The notes beneath the pieces were generated by a model. The model made no database searches and was not told the DNA's origin. It saw only the letters and a list, made by a program, of their open reading frames with translations. A stretch of DNA of 64,000 nucleotides from positions 186,001-250,000 of the forward strand of contig JAPWJZ010000009.1 in assembly GCA_028283745.1 (NCBI GenBank). The letters run 5' to 3'. Shown here piece after piece: positions 52,639 through 61,008 of this stretch. Positions within the stretch are counted from its first letter, which is position 1, and every line of letters begins with the position of its first letter. The position numbers were made by a program, and so were the translations under genes. Source of the stretch: Micavibrio sp. GTDB lineage: Bacteria > Pseudomonadota > Alphaproteobacteria > Micavibrionales > UBA2020.

Positions 52639-55284
52639 TTACATGCCCGCGACTTTTTTATCCGACTTGACGACGAATTTCGCGTACATCATGTCGATTT
52701 TCGGGTCGACCAGCAGTTCGGACAGGCCGGGGTTCTTGCCCTGCAGGTGTTCGGCATCCACGTCGTTGCGGTACTTGAACGCATCGACCAGGCGGTCCTT
52801 CACCGACGCCGGCATGCCGCGCGTCAGTTCATTGACAGCCGCGTCGACCTTCAGCGCCGCATTCGCGTCGTTGCGGTCAACGTGAGTGATGCCGGCTTCC
52901 TTGAACGCCGCGAGGAGCTTGGAAGGCGCCTTTTCCGAGACGACGAGCGTCTTGTTGCGGGCTTCGTTGCGGATGATGTGGATGGACACAGGGCGCGCGC
53001 CGTCTTCGTCTTCGAAAAGGACCTGGACGGATGTCGTCGCGATCTTTTTGTCCGAACGGTTTTCAGCGATAAACAGCGCCTCGTCATGGTCGAGGATGCT
53101 GCCACCGGCGCCGGGCGCGGCGGAGGCCGGCGCGGTGTCATTGGCGGCATCACCCTTGGTGAGCGGGCGGATGTTCTGCTCCCAGATGGCCGAAAGGTTT
53201 TTCGCGCCGACGGTCGGCATGGCAAGCGATGCCATGAAGTCGTTGTGGCTGACGAGGTCTTTCAGGGCGAAATCCAGTTCCTTGTCCTGCGCTGCGTAAA
53301 CAGCCGTGTCTTTAATGACAGCTGCAGCCAGCGGCTTGCCGGCAAACGCGGTTTCGAGGTCGGAGTTGGCAACGAACAGCTCATTGTCCTTGGCAGTATC
53401 CTGCTGCGAGATGTAGGTCAGCGCATTCAGGAACTTGTTGGGGGTGATGATCTCTTCGTCGGTCGCCTTGATCTCGGGGTTAGTCTGGCGCAGGTAGTTG
53501 CAGAAGACCGTGCGGGCCATGTGAGCCTGCTTGTTGAGGTCGCGGTCGTTGAAGGCCGAGATGTTCAGGTCTTCTTCAACCGAGCGTTGGCGGGAACGGC
53601 TGGCTTCCTGCAGGGAAATGTCGCGGAGCGCGAATTCCTGCATGGATTTTTGCAGCTTGTTATAAAGCTTGTTCTTGCCGACGGCGCCGGATTTTTCGTA
53701 GACCATGCGCTCCAGGAACTCGACGAGGCGCGTGCCGAAATTGAGGGACGGGTTTTCCTCGATGGGGTCGGACAGCTTCGGTGCCTTGTCCCACGCGCGG
53801 GTATCAAACGCGCGGGGCGCGTCTTCCTTCTGCATGCGGGGGCGGATGTTCAGCGCCTCTTCAAGGTGCTGCTTGATTTTGCGGAAGTCGATGCCTTCCT
53901 TCTTGGTGTATTCATCATCCACTTCCTCGACGAGGTCGCCGTGGCCATTGGAGGTGATTTTTTCAGCATCGGTCATTTCAGCCCAGCGGTCATAGAAGCG
54001 CGCCAGTTTCTCGGACGAGTTGACGACGTTCTTCCAGTTCTTCAGCAGGGTTTCCTGCAGTTCGGGAATTTGCGTGCCTTCAACTTCGGCTTTGGATTTG
54101 CGCAGCCACAGCAGCCATTCACCGAAGGCTTCCGGGTTTTCATCGGCGCGGTCCTTGAACGCGGTATACAGCGTCGAGACAGGCAGGCCGACCATCATCT
54201 GGCAGATGCGGTGCTGCCAGTCGATTACGTCGGGGTCCGGCAGGGTCTGCGGCGACAGGCGCGAATAAACCGACTTGTTCAGGGAACGCGTGGTAACGCC
54301 GTCCTCTTTCTTGTTACCGGTCAGGGTAACGAAGAAGCCGGCTTTGGTGTCTTCGCGGCGGAAGGTGAATTCCGACGGGCCGGCGGTCTGGTCTTTGTTC
54401 TTCAGCGGGTTTTCAACCGTGCATTCGCGGATCTCGCCGATCATGAACTGCCAGACAGTCTGCAGGTTGTCGTCGGTGCCTTCGCGCGACTTGTTGTACT
54501 CGTCGAGGACGATTTCTTCGCCCTTGATGAACTTCTGGATCAGCGGGCCGTATTGGGAGTTCATGCCCAGCGCGTTGCCGCCGGCATTGTCGAGGCCTTC
54601 GATTTTCGAAACTTTTTTCAAGGTTTCGAAAGCGGCCTCCACTTCGCCCTGGCCGGCCGATTTCAGGCCGTTCCAGTCGATGGATTTCACTTGCGCGCCC
54701 TCATCCAGCGTCACGACGGACGACGGCAGGGATTTCAGCAGGGCGAGGCTGAGCGGCTCGAGCGTGCCGGCCTGCAGGCGCTTGTCGATCGCTTTGGGCA
54801 GGGCATCGGCTGTGCCGAAGTCCAGCACCATCTCGAACAGCAGTTCGCGCATGTTCTTGCCGCCGCAGTCGAGAACTTCGACGGGACCCTTGGAACGCAG
54901 GCGGCCCTGCAGGGCGCCCAGGAAGGATTTACCGTGACCGGGGTCGCCGATCATCATTTGCGTGCGGTTGGTCGCATCCGGCTTGCGGCGCTCGAGGCCG
55001 TCAAAGAACAGCGGCAGCATGGAGGGCACCGGCATGTCGCAATACGCAAGCGCGATGACTTCTTTGTAAGGGCGCTCGGAATAGACCTTCATCGGGTAGG
55101 TATCATCGGCGATGACGGACAAAACCTGCTCGAGGTCGGCGCGGCCGTTATGCTCGACACGTTGCGAGCCCCACATGGGGTACGGGCGGTCAGACGTGCC
55201 AAGGGGACGTTCCAGCGAGCGGATGTCCTCGGGCGTCAATTCCTTGACCGTTTTGCGCAGGGGCGACGTTTTGTCATTTTTCAT
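52639..55284 (-). CDS. Large MoxR/CobS-like AAA+ ATPase
   Basis: 881 residues. The AAA+ module occupies ~100-360: Walker A GDPGHGKS (residues 113-120), Walker B EIVLDEYNK (257-265, matching the MoxR 'liDEinr' form), sensor 1 around TLTGNKKED (N325), and SRLSPQTLPDPD as the following arginine region. The remaining ~500 residues are helical, low in recognisable motifs, with an Ala/Pro/Gly linker near 700 and a C-terminal alpha/beta region (FEDEDGARPVSIHIIRNEARN). MoxR proteins normally have ~330 residues, so the C-terminal extension is exceptional. It overlaps the VWA stop by ATGA: the usual ATPase/VWA chaperone pairing. Confidence 0.85.
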   Translation of the reverse strand: MKNDKTSPLRKTVKELTPEDIRSLERPLGTSDRPYPMWGSQRVEHNGRADLEQVLSVIADDTYPMKVYSERPYKEVIALAYCDMPVPSMLPLFFDGLERRKPDATNRTQMMIGDPGHGKSFLGALQGRLRSKGPVEVLDCGGKNMRELLFEMVLDFGTADALPKAIDKRLQAGTLEPLSLALLKSLPSSVVTLDEGAQVKSIDWNGLKSAGQGEVEAAFETLKKVSKIEGLDNAGGNALGMNSQYGPLIQKFIKGEEIVLDEYNKSREGTDDNLQTVWQFMIGEIRECTVENPLKNKDQTAGPSEFTFRREDTKAGFFVTLTGNKKEDGVTTRSLNKSVYSRLSPQTLPDPDVIDWQHRICQMMVGLPVSTLYTAFKDRADENPEAFGEWLLWLRKSKAEVEGTQIPELQETLLKNWKNVVNSSEKLARFYDRWAEMTDAEKITSNGHGDLVEEVDDEYTKKEGIDFRKIKQHLEEALNIRPRMQKEDAPRAFDTRAWDKAPKLSDPIEENPSLNFGTRLVEFLERMVYEKSGAVGKNKLYNKLQKSMQEFALRDISLQEASRSRQRSVEEDLNISAFNDRDLNKQAHMARTVFCNYLRQTNPEIKATDEEIITPNKFLNALTYISQQDTAKDNELFVANSDLETAFAGKPLAAAVIKDTAVYAAQDKELDFALKDLVSHNDFMASLAMPTVGAKNLSAIWEQNIRPLTKGDAANDTAPASAAPGAGGSILDHDEALFIAENRSDKKIATTSVQVLFEDEDGARPVSIHIIRNEARNKTLVVSEKAPSKLLAAFKEAGITHVDRNDANAALKVDAAVNELTRGMPASVKDRLVDAFKYRNDVDAEHLQGKNPGLSELLVDPKIDMMYAKFVVKSDKKVAGM

Positions 55285-57992
55285 GGCTTTGGATCCATCT
55301 TGTTATGAGCTTTTTTCATGGCTCGCCGTTTTTGACTATTCGGGACAGCGACGAAACTGCCCGTTTTCTTCACCTTTTCGAGTAACAGACCGACGATCGA
55401 CATCGGAATTTCTTCAGGGTTCCTGCCGACCGTAACGCCGACATCCTGGAAGCTCTTGCGGCCTTTAATGCCGTTGGCCATTTTTTCCATGTTGGTGTTC
55501 TTGTTACCGATGATCGCGGTATCGAAAGTCACCTTGTCCGAGTACTCGAACATGGTCATGATGTTTGCCTTGGCTTTTTCCGCGTCGAACATGTCGCCGT
55601 CGGAAATAATCAGCACGTGCGTAAAGCCCGACAGCGTGCCGCTTTTGCCGCGCTGTTCGCCGATGGTCTTGGCGATTTTTACGATGCCCGGCGCAAGGTC
55701 GGTGCCGGAATTAAGGCCCTTCTGCGCGCGCGCCATCTGCTTGCCGATTTCAATGCGGTCCGCACCCGGCTTGATCAGGATGGGCGGGTCGCTGTCGCCC
55801 CACATGCCGACATACACGTTCATCTTCATGTCCTTGCCGGAAGCGGCTTCGAACATAATGGCGGATGCCTGCAGGGCGGAAAGAAGCGGCGTGCCGTTCA
55901 TGGAGCCGGAACCGTCAATCATGATGACGATGTCAATTTCCGTCGGCACCATTTTGGTGGCATCGGTGTTGAAGCGCTTGAGGTCTCCCTCTTCCAGCTG
56001 GCCGGTCGCTTTTTTGATCGTCATGTTGCGGTGCGCGTCGGCGTTGAAGCGGTCTTTGACTTCGCCGTTTTCCGGCAGGATATCAAGGCCGGTCGACATG
56101 GTGCGCTTACGCTGCAGCTGGCGTTCCTGCACATCCTTGAACAGCTTGCGCACGCGGGTAATAGGCCCGCCCAGTTCGGAAATGCGCTGCTGGTAATCCG
56201 TCCAGTCGAGCTTGGAGAGTTCTTCGAGCGATTTACCGTCGCCGTGACCCGCCTGTTTGGAGCCTTTGCCGGGCTTGCCCTTGCCGGGCTTTTTGCCCTT
56301 GCCCTGGCCGTCGGCATCTTCGCCCTCACCGTCCGCGTCCTGGCCTTCGCCATCAGCTTCGTCGGCTTCCTGCTGGCGTTTTTCCAGCTCTTTTTCGAGT
56401 TCTTCGGCGGTCATGCCTTCGTCGCCGTCGGCGTCTTCACCGTCGGCATCGTCGCCCTCGCCGTCCGCGTCCTGGCCTTCGCCATCCGCGTCTTTACCTT
56501 CACCGTCGGCATCCTGGCCGTTGCCGTTGGGGTCAAGCTCCTCCGACGGCAAATCATTGCCGGCTTCGGGGGCAGGCATATCGCCGGCGCCTTCGACGGG
56601 AACGGTTTCTTCCTCGTCCGCGCCAAGCTTGCCTTCTTTGCCCTTGCCTTCTTTTTTGTCGCCTTTTTGGCCGTCAGCATCCTCGCCGTCCGCGTCCTGG
56701 CCTTCGCCATCTTCGCCTTCGCCGTCCTGCTTCTCGCCTTTTTCGCCCTTGTCGCCTTTTTGGCCTTTATCTTTTTTCTGCTTGTCGCCCTTCTGGCCCT
56801 TCTGGCCTTTTTGACCATCTTGGCCATCGGCGTCATCGCCGTCTTCGTCAGCATCAGCGTCGTCCTGCTCGCCTTGCGGCTTGCCGCGCTTGTCTTTTTT
56901 CTTCTGCTGCTCTTTGTTCTTTTCCTGCTTGGACTTTTTGCCCTTGCCTTTACCCTGGCCCTGGCCTTGTCCCTGACCTTCGCCGTCCTGCTCCTGGCCG
57001 TCCTGATCGTCGCCTTCCTGGTCCTGACCGTCCTGGTCATCGCCATCCTGGTCCTGCTGGTCTTTTTGCTGCTGCTGCTTTTCCTGCGCTTCTTTCAGCT
57101 GCTGGTCGATCTGGTCGTTCGCCTGCTGCAGCACTTTCTGGATCAGCTCTTCGCCGTACTGGCGCCAGATGTCTTCAATGATGGCCTTGCGATCCGCATC
57201 CGCACGCTCTACGCGCGAGGTGAGGTTTGCCCAGCCGAACAGGCGCTCGTGCTGCTTCGGCTGCAGGTTTTCAAGCCCCTTGGGGCCGCCGCACAGCTCG
57301 CGCAGGTATTGGAAATCGGGGTGGTTGATGCCGTCGGCATCGTCCTTCTGGTCGTCGGGACGGCTTGCCAGCGTGTTGGTTTTGCGCACAAGACCCGGGT
57401 TGACACCAACCTTGAACCAGCCGTTGTCGGTATTGTCGAACAGGCCGTTGTTCTGGAAGAAGCTCAGCTGCACGGCGTTGCAAAGGTTCATGTAGCGCTT
57501 CAGCTCTTCCGACGCGCCATCCTGCGGGATGCGCGTCAGGCCCACGCCGCGGTTGGTGACGGCGGTGTTGTTGAGCGATACGGAATAATCCTGCAGCAGC
57601 TGCTGGCCCATGTTCGAGACGAACTTGTTGGCGACGTTTTCTTCCGCGGCCGAGAACATCATGTGGCGCAGCTGCCATTCAGCGGAAAGCATGCGCAGCT
57701 TTTTGTATTCGTCCGGCTTCAGCTGCGGGCCTTTTTTCTGCTGTGCGAGGCGCGACTTTTTCAGCAGCGGCTGCATTTCGCGGTTTACGTCGCGCATGCG
57801 CTTCGGATAGCTGACGGACAGCAGCGAGTGGCCAATTTCACGGTACACATCCGCACGGGCGTGTTCGAAGCCGACAATCAGGCTCTGCATGAAATCGACG
57901 TTGATCAGGTTTTTCTGGCGATCAAACGTAAAGCCCGTGCCGGGGTCGCCCCAGCCGTACTTGGTGTCCTTGTCGCGCAGCGCTTCGCGCAC
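55281..57992 (-). CDS. CobT-like VWA-domain protein with long acidic linker (main part; frameshifted from its N-terminus)
   Basis: The open frame begins at a GTG without ribosome site, and coding signal continues upstream in another frame (57922-58422). The N-terminal ~310 residues are helical (DVYREIGHSLLS, RLFGWANLTSRVERAD). About residues 310-560 are low-complexity Asp/Glu/Gly/Gln/Lys repeats (GEGQDADGEG, KKDKRGKPQGE). The C-terminus is a VWA domain with an intact MIDAS: DGSGS near 55905, the threonine of NSGTDL and the aspartate of IISDGD. A basic tail follows (KRRAMKKAHNK). The order helical head, acidic spacer, VWA is that of the cobaltochelatase subunit CobT, but at roughly 1.6 times its length. 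The partner ATPase follows by 4-base overlap. Confidence 0.8.
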   Translation of the reverse strand: MREALRDKDTKYGWGDPGTGFTFDRQKNLINVDFMQSLIVGFEHARADVYREIGHSLLSVSYPKRMRDVNREMQPLLKKSRLAQQKKGPQLKPDEYKKLRMLSAEWQLRHMMFSAAEENVANKFVSNMGQQLLQDYSVSLNNTAVTNRGVGLTRIPQDGASEELKRYMNLCNAVQLSFFQNNGLFDNTDNGWFKVGVNPGLVRKTNTLASRPDDQKDDADGINHPDFQYLRELCGGPKGLENLQPKQHERLFGWANLTSRVERADADRKAIIEDIWRQYGEELIQKVLQQANDQIDQQLKEAQEKQQQQKDQQDQDGDDQDGQDQEGDDQDGQEQDGEGQGQGQGQGKGKGKKSKQEKNKEQQKKKDKRGKPQGEQDDADADEDGDDADGQDGQKGQKGQKGDKQKKDKGQKGDKGEKGEKQDGEGEDGEGQDADGEDADGQKGDKKEGKGKEGKLGADEEETVPVEGAGDMPAPEAGNDLPSEELDPNGNGQDADGEGKDADGEGQDADGEGDDADGEDADGDEGMTAEELEKELEKRQQEADEADGEGQDADGEGEDADGQGKGKKPGKGKPGKGSKQAGHGDGKSLEELSKLDWTDYQQRISELGGPITRVRKLFKDVQERQLQRKRTMSTGLDILPENGEVKDRFNADAHRNMTIKKATGQLEEGDLKRFNTDATKMVPTEIDIVIMIDGSGSMNGTPLLSALQASAIMFEAASGKDMKMNVYVGMWGDSDPPILIKPGADRIEIGKQMARAQKGLNSGTDLAPGIVKIAKTIGEQRGKSGTLSGFTHVLIISDGDMFDAEKAKANIMTMFEYSDKVTFDTAIIGNKNTNMEKMANGIKGRKSFQDVGVTVGRNPEEIPMSIVGLLLEKVKKTGSFVAVPNSQKRRAMKKAHNKMDPKP

Positions 57993-58422
57993 GTGGTGCG
58001 CGTAGCGACAGCAATTCCTGGTACGCGTAGTTTGTGCCGGTGACCTGCTTCCACAATTCGGTGCCGGTCAGCACAGTGCCTTCGGCGGGCGGCTTCACCC
58101 AGGTTTTCAACTGTTCAGGATTGCTGGAAAGATAGGCGATAGCGGCGCCCCAGATCAGCTGTTTTTCGGGCGTGTCGAATTGCGGTTCCTGCGGGGCCTT
58201 GCCGGTTTGCACGGCTTCCAGAACGTTCAGCGTTTCCTTGGCATATTCCGCATCCGGCGTGCGGATGGAGGCGGCGAAATTTTTGAGGTCTTCAAGCGTG
58301 AAGGGTTGCGGCTGTTCGGGGTTGCTGGCGGCGCGCAGTTTTTGGGCCAGAGTCAACCGGTGGCGCGTCAGCGGTTCGCGCAGGATACTTTCGATCTTTT
58401 TCCGGTCGTTTGGCGTGGCCAT
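57922..58422 (-). pseudogene. N-terminal part of the VWA protein, split by an apparent frameshift near 58005
   Basis: The frame codes a soluble helical segment (MATPNDRKKIESIL..., LKTWVKPPAEGTVLTGTELWKQVTGTNYAYQELLS). It then turns into an Arg/Ala-rich nonsense tail (LRAPRARSAARQG) exactly where the other frame becomes sensible (YAHHVREALRDKDTKYGWGDPG). Dropping one base in CTGTCGCTACGCG joins them as ELLS-YAHHVRE and gives one ~1,045-residue protein. This is either a sequencing/assembly error, a real inactivating mutation, or a recoding site; conserved overlaps downstream argue for a working gene. It is the first gene of the operon. Confidence 0.7.
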
Positions 58423-58670
58423 TGCGTTGAACGTCCAAAGGTTAATAATTGGTTAAAGCGCCATAACGATTTCAAGCAACCCTGCGCCATTGAAAGCGTG
58501 ACGTGGGGAACTGTGAAATTGCATGCGTTTTCGATCAGCAATGACGGTATCATTTTTTGTAAAACGCACAAGACTTAAAATGGCAATAGAACGAAAATTA
58601 TACGCTGCGCCGCAGTATATTTATTTCAAGAAAACCAATGTTTTTGTACTTAAAAATAGAATTTTTCGTA
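58423..58670. promoter_or_regulatory. AT-rich leader region of the VWA/AAA+ operon
   Basis: No gene. The 248 bases between cobD stop and the operon start are AT-rich (especially 58540-58680) and must hold the operon promoter. A TATAAT on the minus strand at 58596-58601 follows the small palindrome CTGCGGCGCAG (58604-58614), a possible operator; no good -35 can be paired with it. Confidence 0.35.
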
Positions 58671-59660
58671 TTATGAAAATTTATGGCGTACCACAACCGC
58701 GGCGGATACCAGCACGATAATGCAAAGGAATGTAGTAAACATAAGCATAGCACCGCGGCGTAATTCCGGTGCGCCAATTCTGGCGGTTGTATCCGCCGCG
58801 CCGAGCCACTGGCTTTCCGTAACTATGTTATTTTTATCGCGCACCGGCCCGCCAAGGGTGATGCCGAGGCTGCCCGCCACCGCTGCGACCGGCCAGCCCT
58901 GGTTTGTGCGCCAGAAACGACTCGATTGCGTGAGCGCAAGCTTCAGCCCCGCGAGCGGATTCGACCGGCTGACAAACAGCGCACCCAAGGACAGCGCAAT
59001 CGCGGTCAGGCGCGCCGGAATAAAATCCAGCACCGCCTCAAGCATGCGCGGCATGCGGCCGAAGTATGCGGCACGGCCAAATGCATCAAACACCGCTAAA
59101 AAAGCGACATACAGGCAAAGTCCGACAGGCCCCGCCAGCAGGAAATAGAAAAGTGGCGCGACACATTCGCGGTTAATGCTGCCTGCCGCACGCTCCAGCA
59201 CGCGGCGCGCAAGGGTATGGCTATCCGCTTTCGCGAAATCTTCATTGCCGTCGGCCTGCAGCAACGCGGCCAGCGGGGCGGTGGTGTTTTTTTCAAGCCA
59301 GCCGGCGGCATCCCGCAGGCGGCGCACATGACGCATGGCGGAAACAGCGCCGCCCAGCAGCAGCAGCGACAGCAGCCAGCCAAAGCCATGCAGGCCCGCC
59401 CGCCAGACAACAAGGCCGATCAGCAGCGCCGCCAGCCCCAGCAGCGCCGTCACAATGCCGCCGCGCACAGCCAGCGTGCGGTTGCCGCGGTCGCTGCGGT
59501 TGAGGCGGAATTCATAGGCTCTTGCGCCCTTATCCATCATCATCCACAGCAGCGGCCTGTAGCCGGGGCGGCTGGGCAGCAACGCGCCCACCAGCAAATG
59601 CAGCACGAAGAACAGCAGCACAATCGCATATGGCGGCAGGTGGGCAAAAAGTGCGGGCAT
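58671..59660 (-). CDS. cobD: Adenosylcobinamide-phosphate synthase (CobD/CbiB family)
   Basis: 329 residues with five or more membrane helices. Family landmarks: HTLARRVLERAAGSINRECVAPLFYFLLAGPVGLCLYVAF (the NxxxxvAPLfyf block), VLDFIPARLTAIAL (the D-x-x-P-A-R-L-T signature) and GSLGITLGGPVRD near the end. The family attaches aminopropanol phosphate to cobyric acid at the inner membrane. No other cobalamin genes are in the window, apart from the CobT-like VWA and CobS-like AAA+ genes next to it. It starts 43 bases past the dksA-side terminator. Confidence 0.85.
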   Translation of the reverse strand: MPALFAHLPPYAIVLLFFVLHLLVGALLPSRPGYRPLLWMMMDKGARAYEFRLNRSDRGNRTLAVRGGIVTALLGLAALLIGLVVWRAGLHGFGWLLSLLLLGGAVSAMRHVRRLRDAAGWLEKNTTAPLAALLQADGNEDFAKADSHTLARRVLERAAGSINRECVAPLFYFLLAGPVGLCLYVAFLAVFDAFGRAAYFGRMPRMLEAVLDFIPARLTAIALSLGALFVSRSNPLAGLKLALTQSSRFWRTNQGWPVAAVAGSLGITLGGPVRDKNNIVTESQWLGAADTTARIGAPELRRGAMLMFTTFLCIIVLVSAAVVVRHKFS

Positions 59661-59703
59661 GACAGGCTTTCAAAAACGGCGCGAAAAAAAACGCGGCTCA
59701 ATA

Positions 59704-59740
59704 AAAAGCCCCAAGGCTGAAAAATCCTTGGGGCTTTTTT
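59704..59740 (-). terminator. Intrinsic terminator of dksA
   Basis: Perfect stem AAAAAGCCCCAAGG / CCTTGGGGCTTTTT with a 9-base loop; A/T runs on both sides. It lies 22 bases after the dksA stop at 59763 on the minus strand. Confidence 0.9.
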
Positions 59741-59762
59741 ATTGGCGGTTAAAGCGCCAAGA

Positions 59763-60206
59763 TTATTCGCGCATGTCGCGCTGCGTGCGTTCCTTGCGCT
59801 CGTGGCGTTCCTGCGCTTCAAGGCTCAGGGTCGCAATTGGGCGGGCTTCGAGACGGGCGATGGAGATGGGTTCGCCGGTTTCTTCGCAGAAGCCGTAAGC
59901 CCCTTCGCCGATTTTTTCGAGGGCGGCGTTGATTTTAGAAATCAGCTTGCGCTCGCGGTCGCGGGTGCGCAGTTCCAGCGCGTGGTCGGTTTCAGCCGAG
60001 GCGCGGTCGGCGATATCGGGCTTTTGCAGGTTGTCTTCCTGCATTTCCTTGATGGTCTGGTCGGATTCGAGCAGCAGCTCGGAGCGCCAGCGCAGCAGCT
60101 TCTGGCGGAAATATTCCAGCATGACCGGGTTCATGAATTTTTCTTTTTCCGTCGGCTTGTAATCCGGCGGCAGAATGGTCGGCGAGGTTTCGGGCAGAGA
60201 GCTCAT
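59763..60206 (-). CDS. dksA: RNA polymerase-binding transcription factor DksA
   Basis: 147 residues. The coiled-coil domain has MNPVMLEYFRQKLLRWRSELLLES and ADRASAETDHALELRTRDRERKLISKINAALEKI, with the tip region conserved. The C-terminal zinc-finger region reads GAYGFCEETGEPISIARLEARPIATLSLEAQERHE: only one cysteine remains (usual CxxC...CxxC), the 'degenerate' form common in alphaproteobacteria. It works with ppGpp on RNA polymerase. It is divergent from nothing close; fliX lies 160 bases upstream on the same strand. Confidence 0.93.
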   Translation of the reverse strand: MSSLPETSPTILPPDYKPTEKEKFMNPVMLEYFRQKLLRWRSELLLESDQTIKEMQEDNLQKPDIADRASAETDHALELRTRDRERKLISKINAALEKIGEGAYGFCEETGEPISIARLEARPIATLSLEAQERHERKERTQRDMRE

Positions 60207-60366
60207 CTGGATTTACCTTAAAATCTTTGTGTGATGTTTCGATTATAATACGTGACGCAACCAATAGACAACGGCGGTTTAAAGTTTCCCGCATATTTCG
60301 CCTGATTACAGAAAAAGACGGCGCGATACCAGTTAAATATGTCAAAAATGCGCTTTGGCCGCGTTA

Positions 60367-60792
60367 TCAGCGCCCGAGCTTCGCCAGCTCCACCTGCACA
60401 CGCAGGTCGATATCATCCAGCAGCTCCGCCAGATGCGGGTCGGAAATGGCACCGCGGTGCTGCGAAATAAGGCGGGCAAGGTTATCGAGCGCCGAGGCGG
60501 GAATGCCGCCCGTCAGAAGGCCGATGCGGATACGGTCCAGCTGGTCGAGCAGGCCATTGGCGGTACGCACGGCTTTTTTGGAAGATTCATCAAGGGCATT
60601 ACCCAGTTCCTGCAGCGACAACAGCGCGTCAAGCGGGCTTGTTGCCATAACGCCGCTGGCACCTTTCGGGCTTTCGGCTTCCTCGGTGTCCTCCACGAGG
60701 CCGCTGAAGCTGCTGCTGCCCGTGCCTTTGCTGGCCCCCGTTTTGGAGACTCCCTTGGCACCGGACGATTTATTAGGCCCTTCAATTTTCAT
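60367..60792 (-). CDS. fliX: Flagellar assembly regulator FliX
   Basis: 141 residues from the ATG at 60792 (MKIEGPNKSSG), the normal FliX start; the longer ORF is unsupported. A Ser/Gly/Lys-rich N-terminus leads to the conserved C-terminal helices ALDESSKKAVRTANGLLDQLDRIRIGLLTGGIPASALDNLARLI. In Caulobacter FliX is the trans-acting partner that couples class II flagellar assembly to FlbD, the sigma-54 activator. It diverges from flgI, whose upstream region has a sigma-54 site, in agreement with that role. Confidence 0.88.
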   Translation of the reverse strand: MKIEGPNKSSGAKGVSKTGASKGTGSSSFSGLVEDTEEAESPKGASGVMATSPLDALLSLQELGNALDESSKKAVRTANGLLDQLDRIRIGLLTGGIPASALDNLARLISQHRGAISDPHLAELLDDIDLRVQVELAKLGR

Positions 60793-60950
60793 GGTTACAA
60801 TTATAGACAGCTTATGGGGGGAAAAACCAGTCGGCAATATTTGCCCCCTGACAGGTATTTGGCGGGCATTTACAGGGCCTGCCCCGTGGCACCCCCGTTC
60901 TGCCCCCTTCCAATGAATTGAAAATGCTGAATAAACCGCAGTTTTGCGGC

Positions 60951-60967
60951 TGGCACGCTTTTCGCTT
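60951..60967 (+). promoter_or_regulatory. Sigma-54 (-24/-12) promoter of the flgI operon
   Basis: TGGCACGCTTTTCGCTT matches TGGCAC-N5-TTGCW, with GG at 60952-60953 and GC at 60964-60965, exactly ten bases between them. Transcription would start near 60977, i.e. inside the longest flgI ORF. This favours the downstream ATG at 61009. Confidence 0.8.
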
Positions 60968-61008
60968 CTATGACTAGCGGGAAACTAAAGGGAACGGGAA
61001 GTTACAAG

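Noticed and set aside
52528-55308. 926-aa open frame on the plus strand
   Set aside because: It is antisense to the AAA+ gene, has no ribosome site or family motifs, and is rich in V, F, G and R as expected from the complement of a GC-rich gene.
55617-58043. 808-aa plus-strand frame with long hydrophobic stretches
   Set aside because: It is the mirror of the acidic Gly/Asp/Glu repeats of the VWA gene; GAC/GAG codons read backwards give Val/Leu/Phe runs, not real membrane helices.
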